Assembly (NCBI GenBank): GCA_958510825.1
Contig: OY294048.1
Span: 11,859,589 to 11,923,588, forward strand
DNA: 64,000 bases
Reading direction: 5' to 3'
DNA from: Brachypterus glaber
Lineage: Eukaryota > Arthropoda > Insecta > Coleoptera > Kateretidae
Shown piece after piece: positions 57,027-64,000 of this stretch (position 1 is the first letter of the stretch; the number at the start of each line of letters is the position of its first letter). A program made the translations under genes and the position numbers. A model generated the notes under the pieces. The model did no database searches. It saw only the letters and a program-made list of their open reading frames with translations, and was not told the DNA's origin.

Positions 57027-57240
57027 ATGCGCCTTCGGCTGTAGTAGGTGTTAGTCACTTTTGTTGTGGGTTTGACCCCAGCCTCGGCGGAGGGCCCGAC
57101 ATTGAAAATCAAAGTGGTTTAATCTGGGTATTGGCTCGCCGTGACTACCATCTCCGACGGTTTGATGCTAATTAAGCATAGTATCGAATGCGCTGACCAG
57201 TAAATCGCAGTTACGGGTTAAAATCAATCAAATCCTTTCG
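57027..57240 (+). mobile_element. Possible tRNA-derived SINE
   Basis: GGCTGTAGTAGG resembles an A box, and GGGTTTGACCCC about 35 bp later resembles a B box (GGTTCGANTCC with changes), the spacing of a tRNA-type polymerase III promoter. About 170 bp of GC-richer sequence follows, unlike its surroundings. No second copy in the window, no clear tail or flanking duplication. It could also be a relic of another repeat. Confidence 0.35.
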
Positions 57241-58599
57241 CGCGATCGATTTGTTATTGTTTTTAGTGTTGTGTATATTATTTGTTATGGCGTACCAGAA
57301 AGAATGAATTTAAGTTAAAAATGTGAAATTAAAATAAAATTATACTGATAATAAGTAAAAGTAGGTGTACCCAACAATCAGCACCAAACTTACCAAGAAT
57401 TTGACCAATGATTTTCATATATAATTACACAAGAGGTTGAAAATTAATCTGGAAAAATTCACTGTTTTCATGAAAATTTGTTGTCTGGAAATAATTACGA
57501 CCGGGGCAGTGATGTACCTGGAGTAATTATTTCCTTTGACACCAAATTTTAATGAAAACTGTGAAACTTTTCCGATAATTCAAAGAATCGTCTGTAATTC
57601 GGAAGATTGTTTTTTATAATACGTCAAACCAACTTGTATATTTTTTTCATAGCAAAAAGTCCAAATCCGAAGTTAGTTTAGGGGGTTTCCCAGTGATTTT
57701 TAGAGAAAAATGCAAGAAACATGATTTTTTTATGTTTTCTTTTATGGTTTTTTTGGAATTAAAAAAAAAAAAACGGGAAACGATAAAACTAGTCTGACCT
57801 CAAATTTGAATTTTACGGTTCAAAATACATCAAAAACCATATTTAGTTTTTTTTTTCACGAAATTTTGAAAATTTGAAAACTGTAGCAGCGCAAACAGCG
57901 CGTAACAGCCAAACAAAAAAAAAAGTATATTACTCTAGAGAGGAAAAAAGTCCAAATGAGTAATTTTTTTAATCCCCGGCCTTTTTCATGATTTTCTTTT
58001 CTGAATAACCCCTGGGACACCCTGTATATTTTTGTAATGCCAAGATTTAAAAAAAAAGTTAAATCTGAATAACTCATTTGAAATAATTAGACATATCTAT
58101 ATTTTTCATAAGAGATGACAGTTTTTCACTATTTTATTCCGCCCTGTGGATTTTTTGAGCCAAGGAATTAAATCTAATTTTCCTACGATTTCCCACATGT
58201 TGCTTATGACAACGGATGGGAAGTGACAGTCAGCTGATTTTACATATCTGCTGTCAGAAAATTAGTAAACGTCAAACACATAACCTATAACTGACAAGCT
58301 AATTTTAAGATTATTTTTGTATTTTTTGATGTTTAGGTATTTGGTCGTAGGAAAAATAGTAAACACACCTCTACGCAAACCATTTCAGTGCACGTCCAGT
58401 GCACTAAAAACTAAGTTCGCGTCCTCTTTCCTGCTTAGTTTAGAAGAAACAAGCTTTTAAGCAAAAGAATACCATTCACGATACATTTTATAGGCTTTTT
58501 GTCGGTCAGAACAGAAAAGTCAAATTTTCTTTCATTGAAAAAATAACAATCTAATCCCAAAAATTTCAAAAAATTTAAAAATTCTTATTTTTCTAGCAG

Positions 58600-58891
58600 T
58601 GCTTATTGGGTTTCGGGTTTTTATACAACCATAAACTGTTTTTTAATTTATTTTTGGACGTTTCGGTTCTCGTTTGAGTTGTTTTCAACAGTAAAAATAA
58701 ATTATTAAGCCTTGGTCTTAGTCATATTTAAATTGTACCATAGCATGTTTAACACTTAAAGTAGTTTAATATGACTAAAACCAAGGCTTAGTAATTTATT
58801 TTTACTGTCAAAAATGCCTCAAACAAGAACCGAAACTTCAAAATAAAAAACAAGTTTATGGTTTTATTAAAACCCGAAACCCAATAACCAC
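58600..58891. mobile_element. Fold-back element
   Basis: Ends GTGCTTATTGGGTTTCGGGT and its complement ACCCGAAACCCAATAACCAC-like. Arms of about 130 bp (AAATAAATTATTAAGCCTTG with its complement near 58785) surround a short centre. Confidence 0.7.
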
Positions 58892-59239
58892 TACTAAATA
58901 ATTTACACGGTTAGAAACTTAAAATCAAATACAATTATTATTTTTGAGCATCTCTAAAAGTATAAGTTTTGGAATTTAATTTAATTCAATTTAATTCAAG
59001 TCAATTTAATTCTAAAAAAATAACATCCGGTATAAATTGATATCTTGGAATTCATAGAGTTGCATCTTAATGCTTTTTACATCTTGAATTCAAATTGATG
59101 GCATTTCACGATACTTTGATTTATTGTAAGTACAATTTGAAATTGTAATAAGTCATGAAAATATTTAATGCTTCGCAATGCATATTAAACTCTTCAGAGT
59201 TAAGGTTCTATTCTGGTTTATTCTGGTTTATGGTTTAAA

Positions 59240-59670
59240 AAATCATTTTTTTTTGTTGCTTTTTTTACTTTTTATGTGTAGAATACCCTCGTAAAATATT
59301 TGGAAGAAATCGTCTTCTTTAAAAATATACTTTAAAACATAAATATCAAAAAATAAACTTTAAATGCGTTTTGCTTAAAATGCCATTTTTCAAAACGGTT
59401 CCAGCGATTATAAATAAACTATTTAATATATTGACTTAAATTTTTCGGCAATTTGTCAAAAATCATGTTGGCGAGTTAGCTAATGTATTTTGTTTTTTTT
59501 TTTTTTCAAAAGCTTGTTGTTTATATTTTATTGGCCGAAACAGTTGCATTTTTTGTTTTTTTTTTACTAAAATACGCGTGGATTTTTTTGTTTTGAAAAT
59601 TTGACTAATGCCGACATAACTAAAGGACGTAATTATTAATTTAACCGTATCTTTCGAAAACGAGCTGCTG
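59240..59670. repeat. Repeat block shared with 9340-9660
   Basis: Shares with the TTAA-flanked element the words TTTTCAAAACGGTTCCAGC, ACTAAAATACGCGTGGA and ACTAAAGGACGTAATT-like. Confidence 0.55.
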
Positions 59671-59940
59671 CAATTTTTTATTTATTTATTTATTTATTTA
59701 CGGATATACCAATTTAAATTACAAAAAATAAAAAAATAAAGTAACATATTAAAAAAGAAATATACACAATAACATATTTATCACAGAAAATCAAATATAT
59801 ATATATAAAAATCACTTAAAACTACATATCACTTTAAATTTCTCTTAAAACTTGGGATCTAAATTTCATTAAAGATGTTGAGAAGTCAAAATCTAATTTA
59901 TTCGCCGTTCTACACAGTCTATTAATTGGCAAGTTTATAA

Positions 59941-60675
59941 TACAGGGTGATCCATAACTGGCATGCCAAAATTTAAGAAGTGATTCTAGATGCAAAAATA
60001 TAAAAAAAGTTCCTATAAAGGTTGGTCCGGAAATGAGCCCTAAGGGATCTAGGGCCCTTTAAAATTGTAATAAAAATAAGGTTTTTAATTAATAACTCGG
60101 GTACCGTTTAAGCTAGAGCGGCGAGCTTTTGCATGTATACTAGTATTAATAAGGGCAATAAGTTTATGTTAATTTATTTTTTTAATTTATCCAGAGGCGT
60201 GCCCAGACGGACAAAATATATGAGGCTTAAAACATTTTTGCCCCAAACTTTTCTATGTGTATGTTTTTTGGATTTGTTGTAAAAAATATAGATTTCTAGA
60301 GTAAAAATACATATAAAATATCATATAGTGTAACACTGTAGGAGCAACCGTTATCAAAAAAAAATGCAAGTAAGAAGTAACATTTTGTGCCACCAAAAAC
60401 GTTACTTTTTAAAAGGCTATTACTCCTTTAATATTAAATTTAGGTGTTTTGGTGTATAATACTTTTTTGCTCAGTTTTAAATGAAGAATCACCCTGCAGC
60501 ATTAAAATTTTATTGGTGCTTTTTTTTGTTCCCCATTCAATACGTCATCTTCGAAGGGCCGTAGCTCCCTTAGGGCTCATTTCCGGACCAACCTTTATAG
60601 AAACTTTTTTTCATATTTTTGGATGTAGAATCACCTCTTAAATTTCGGTACGCGAGTTCTGGAACAGGCGGTATA
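59941..60675. mobile_element. Fold-back element inserted in LINE 2
   Basis: Left end TACAGGGTGATCCATAACTG; right end GGAACAGGCGGTA. Arms pair AAAGTTCCTATAAAGGTTGG and GTCCGGAAATGAGCCCTAAG with the complement at about 60560-60615. The interior repeats the blocks seen in 8950-9470. It splits the LINE 2 frame after RTNY; TATAAT-like bases lie on both sides. Confidence 0.7.
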
Positions 60676-61077
60676 ATTAGTCCTACATAAGTTTAAATAA
60701 AAAGTATAAGATTTAGCGCTCACTCTTAAAGAGTGATGCGGTACATAAAAATTTAATAGACATAAAATGTCAGGACAATCAACTAGCCCGTTCACTAACT
60801 TAAAAAAAAACATTAAATCTAAATAAGTTCTTCTTTTTTCAAGCGAAATAATTTCAAAATAGGTATAACATGCTTCGTAGTCTAGGTGCAAAAATCCAGA
60901 CTTATATTTTAAAAACCTCAAAAAGTTATTTTGGACTTTTTCAATTTTATATTTATGTTCACTGTAGAATGGCGACCCAACCACAGTTGCAAACTCAAGA
61001 TGAGACCTAACAATAGAGAAATATAGGGTCTTAATACAGTTAATGTTGGAAAAATCTCTCAGACTCCTTTTTAAAAA

Positions 61078-61111
61078 TAGTTTAATAGTTTAATAGTTTA
61101 ATAGTTTAATA
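61078..61111. repeat. 8-bp tandem repeat at a LINE tail
   Basis: Four TAGTTTAA units, placed where the 3-prime end of LINE 1 meets LINE 2. Confidence 0.8.
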
Positions 61112-61129
61112 TTTCCCTGTATGACCCAG

Positions 61130-62300
61130 ATAGGGTTGTCAAAATTAAGTTACAATAATTAAATAAACATAATACATACATAGTTTCAAAAATTTTCATT
61201 AAGATATTCATCTAAAGAATAATACGCCTTAGAGGTAAGTAGCCCTTTAAGATGTATTTTAAAATTATTTGTAGAGTCCATGTTACTTAATGTATCAGGT
61301 AATTTATTTACAATTTTGACTGTCATAAAATACGGACTTTTTTCGAAAAATGTGGTGCTGTGCTGAGGGGTAGATAACTTATTTTAATGCCTAGTTTGCA
61401 TTCCTCTATTTACTTCTGAGTTTCTAGTAAAGAGATGTTTATTCGCATGCCAAAAAGTACAAATATTATAAATATAAAGTGAATAAACTGTTAAAATATT
61501 TAATTTGATAAAGTGTGGTTTGCAGTGTTCTCTATAAGATATGCTGGATATGGTTCTTACTATTTTTTTCTGTAATACAAACAATCTATCCATAGCAGAG
61601 GAAGCTCCCCAGATAATAATATTGTATTCTAGTCTACTTCTAATATAGGCGTTATAATAGAGAAGTAACGTGCTTCTATTAACAGTATTTTTTAGGTTCC
61701 AGATAACAAAATGAGCTGTTCGAATTTTGGAAGCTATTTCATTGATTTGCGGTTCCCAGGTTAAATGTGAATCTACCTTTACACCTAAAAATTTTATTTC
61801 GTTGGTCACCTGGAGTGATTTATTTTCTACTCGCACAAGTATGCTTTTTTTATCAATTTCTTTATTGTGGCAATTACCAATTTGAATTATTGCTGCAGTA
61901 TTTGCAGTATTGACAAAGCTCTCAAATTCAGAGTGGACAACTGTAAAAGAAGAGTCATCTGCGAACTGGCACACATCAATATTTTCTAGATTTGCGTTAT
62001 TTTTTATAAAGTTGTTTAAGTCATTACTAAAAATTAGAAAAAGGAAAGGAGATAAAACCCCCCCTTGGGGTACGCCGTACTTTATAACAGAAGGTTTGCT
62101 TTTAAATTTTTTATTGACTATATTGTTTATTTCACCCTTTAGTTCTATAAATTGCAGACGATCCTTTAGGTACGATACAAACCACTCTAGGGTAACACCT
62201 GTTACGCCATATGATTCAAGGGTTGAAATAAGTTCGGGGTGATCTATGACGTCGAAAGCTTTTGTCATGTCAAAACTTATTTCGGCACAAACGGAACGGA
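61130..62300 (-). pseudogene. LINE 1: 5-prime truncated non-LTR retrotransposon reverse transcriptase
   Basis: The frame from 62268 to 61384 has reverse-transcriptase motifs in order: FDMTKAFDVIDH (motif A aspartate), ESYGVTGVTLEWFVSYLKDR, YGVPQGGVLSPFLFLIFSND (motif B), QFADDSS (motif C, the two catalytic aspartates), IKFLGVKVDSHLTW and YIRSRLEYNIIIWG. After a TAA at 61386-61384 the same frame continues NKLSTPQHSTTFFEKSPYF to a TGA at 61188-61186, so one stop interrupts the C-terminus. The endonuclease and N-terminal part are absent; the copy starts around 62300, as expected for incomplete reverse transcription. Inserted in LINE 2 in the same orientation. Probably Jockey-like, by motif wording. 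Confidence 0.88.
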
Positions 62301-62429
62301 ACGGAACCTAAGAGCTTTAATGATTTATTTACCTGCAATTCAATATGCTTATTAAAGTTTAACTGGTTGTCATATGTTACACCCAAATCCTTGAATTGCA
62401 AAACATTTTCGAGAATAACTTCATTTTTT

Positions 62430-63116
62430 CACTACCAGCCTAAAAGCACATCTTTATTACTGTTCTTTTCAGTGGTAGAAATATTATTTCTCTACCTATG
62501 ACGTCAGGGGTTCTAAAAATAATGAAATTGCACCATGGTTAATAATGAATTTTTATTCAGCTGTTTTGGCATATGACGTTTCACTTAATTATTAAATCAC
62601 ATTGCTATTTACTAGCGTCTTTAGGCACCAAATTTATTTATTGCATGATAAATTAAAAAATATTAACTAAATTAGTACCTATAAAACATGTTTTACAAAA
62701 AACACTTCGAAAAGTGAAAATCATTGGTCCATCATATTCAATCATAGATTATACAACCCATATATTACCATAATGATCATAGATTACTAGAGGTACAACC
62801 CCCATATATTGATTTTTGAGGCAATAGATTCTCCCTCACAGTTTTCGCCTGTCCCCTTATTTCTGGGGGAGTACCAGAATCATCATTTTGCATTTCACAT
62901 TCCATTTTTATATATTTTATTATACTTAACACGGAAACACTTTCTAACTTAATAATTTTAGCAGATCACCAGAAAATTTCTGCCAGAAATGTCAAGTTAT
63001 TCTTTTCTTTTTTTAATGGCCGGGAACGGCCAGCGTGATATTTTAAATTTATAAGTTTTTTCATTAAATTTTAGGAAAATAAATAAATAAATAGCTAATT
63101 AATTGTACTGGTAGTG
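62430..63116 (-). mobile_element. CACTACCAG-end MITE, copy C
   Basis: Ends CACTACCAG and CTGGTAGTG. 687 bp, close to identical with 37222-37904 in the opposite orientation. It lies against the 5-prime end of the LINE 2 remnant. Contains the 42-codon frame at 62905-62777. Confidence 0.75.
62777..62905 (-). CDS. Short conserved ORF inside MITE copy C (42 aa)
   Basis: Begins MECEMQNDDSGTPPEIRG and contains TVRENLLPQKS, then CTSSNL, with the same length and stop as the frame in copy B. Unknown function; probably a leftover of the parent transposon. Confidence 0.3.
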   Translation of the reverse strand: MECEMQNDDSGTPPEIRGQAKTVRENLLPQKSIYGGCTSSNL

Positions 63117-63255
63117 AAAAAAATACTATATTTTCCACGTGAGTGAAGATTTAACATTTTAGACCGCGTCTTGCGGGCTTCGCGCTAGCGCGCTCATCCC
63201 GCAATTTGACGCAGGTCAAAAATGTTAAACTTCTCTCACTTGGTAAATAATATAC
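63117..63255. repeat. Palindrome with CGCGCTAGCGCG centre, copy C
   Basis: Same as 27661-27805 and 37076-37221, again joined to the CTGGTAGTG end of the MITE. Confidence 0.7.
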
Positions 63256-64000
63256 TATTATACTGTAAGAAAAAGAAAGAAAATTTTTGCTGCTGATGGT
63301 TATGAATAACCTAGACTCAATTTTACCAATATCCACTGACTGTTTACTTTGACCGTTCTTTAAAACTTAAATTGGATTCAGGACAAGCATAAAAATAAAA
63401 ACCATTCTATTCTGGTTAGATCTGTGAAGAGTAACCATAATAAACTACATATTAACTATTCACAATATGCCATATTTTAAGATTATGTAGTGAGATTTAT
63501 TTTCGTAAACCGGATAAATATTACTTAATAAATCAAAAGTAACACGTTTAGCATAAACTACATCAGTCTGAGCCAGTCAGTCTGACCATTATAAATTAAA
63601 TAGCAAAATTGGAGTATACAGGGTGTCCCAGACTTAATGATCCAAAGGATAACTCCTAAACGAAGTGACATATTTAATACTCTGCAAATAAATCAGTAAC
63701 AAAACCGCTCGGGCGGTTTTAGAACTGATTGATTTAACACCCCTAACTTGAAAAATAGCACCATGTGCATGCTTTTATACGTTCTAATGTTCAGACTGTT
63801 TGTTCTATTTTAAAAGTGTACAAAAAGTAATAGAAAAAAAAATATTCTTCTGCTTTTCTACAAGATAAATAATTTTATTAAAAAAAAAGTTATAAACAAA
63901 TATAAATTTGGTTTGAAATATTTAACTACCCCCAGTAGTCCTTCTGGGAATACTTTTTTCGAGTTCAATTTATTATCTAGGCGAATCATAAATCCTTAAC

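Larger units (their letters stand above)
59675..62425 (-). pseudogene. LINE 2: broken non-LTR retrotransposon carrying two insertions
   Basis: Minus-strand C-terminal half of a LINE ORF2 in three pieces. Piece 1 (about 62425-62305) reads VILENVLQFKDLGVTYDNQL and VNKSLKLLG. Piece 2 (61078-60670) reads LFLKRSLRDFSNINCIKTLY, SIVRSHLEFATVV, EKVQNNFLRFLKYKSG and ends RTNY. Piece 3 (59935-59834) reads INLPINRLCRTANKLDFDFS to the stop TAA at 59836-59834, followed by an AT-rich 3-prime UTR and a (TAAA)n tail (plus strand TTTA, 59675-59700). Between 1 and 2 sits LINE 1; between 2 and 3 sits a fold-back element. The catalytic reverse-transcriptase core is not present in the window. Confidence 0.8.
46696..64000. 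other. Region upstream of the ADAMTS start, no host gene seen
   Basis: About 17 kb with repeats only: a small fold-back (47003-47097), a minisatellite (48690-49262), a dispersed repeat (50519-50857), palindromes (51430-51660), a TIR element (51849-52490), a hAT-like MITE (53321-53724), a fold-back dimer (54684-55240), fold-back family members (56040-56470, 59240-60675), a SINE-like unit (57027-57240), nested LINEs (59675-62425) and MITE copy C (62430-63116). 49300-50500, 55250-56000 and 63260-64000 hold nothing recognisable except a TACAGGGTGTCCCAGAC repeat end at 63618. Distal ADAMTS 5-prime UTR exons could be hidden here. Confidence 0.7.

Overview
The window is about 64 kb of AT-rich nuclear DNA from an animal, most probably an insect and perhaps a beetle. 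The evidence is one multi-exon gene with long introns, insect-like GT-AG junctions, a decaying non-LTR retrotransposon population and dense fold-back elements. The species cannot be named from the sequence.

The one clear host gene is an ADAMTS-type secreted zinc metalloprotease on the minus strand. It runs from a signal-peptide exon near 46.7 kb to a disintegrin-like exon at 334-91 and continues past the left edge. Eight exons join in phase (46695-46602, 35487-35120, 32738-32623, 31433-31205, 26598-26384, 19419-19270, 8744-8598, 334-91) and encode about 521 residues: signal peptide, propeptide, basic cleavage site, reprolysin catalytic domain with an intact HExxHxxGxxHD site and Met-turn, then the disintegrin-like domain. 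A possible 55-nt cassette exon (35029-34975) fits a tandem AG acceptor of the next exon. The spacer, cysteine-rich and thrombospondin parts lie outside the window.

The most striking element is at 19549-21037, in the intron just upstream of the zinc-site exon. It is a tandem array of a roughly 353-bp unit, four direct copies and one inverted truncated copy. Every copy carries a complete type I hammerhead ribozyme motif, with stem I, the CTGANGA and GAA core, and a GTC cleavage site. The array is flanked by a 15-bp target duplication, and a paralogous empty site lies next to it. It resembles Penelope-like or retrozyme insertions. Four of the ribozymes are in the sense direction of the ADAMTS pre-mRNA.

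The rest is repeats. 0.5-9.9 kb holds a TA-flanked MITE, fold-backs, a long hairpin and a TTAA-flanked element. 11.5-12.4 kb holds the only other sizeable coding-like ORF, lysine-rich and possibly transposase-derived. 13-19 kb holds fold-backs. 22.7-23.9 kb holds an element with 9-bp target duplication filled with minisatellites. 26.8-38 kb holds MITE families, a reverse-transcriptase fragment and fold-back dimers. 40.3-41.7 kb holds a long-TIR element with another element nested in it. 42.2-46.5 kb holds an apparently identical 2153-bp tandem duplication. 47-64 kb, upstream of the ADAMTS start, holds minisatellites, MITEs, a SINE-like unit, and a LINE interrupted by another LINE and by a fold-back element. 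No rRNA, tRNA gene or CRISPR was seen.
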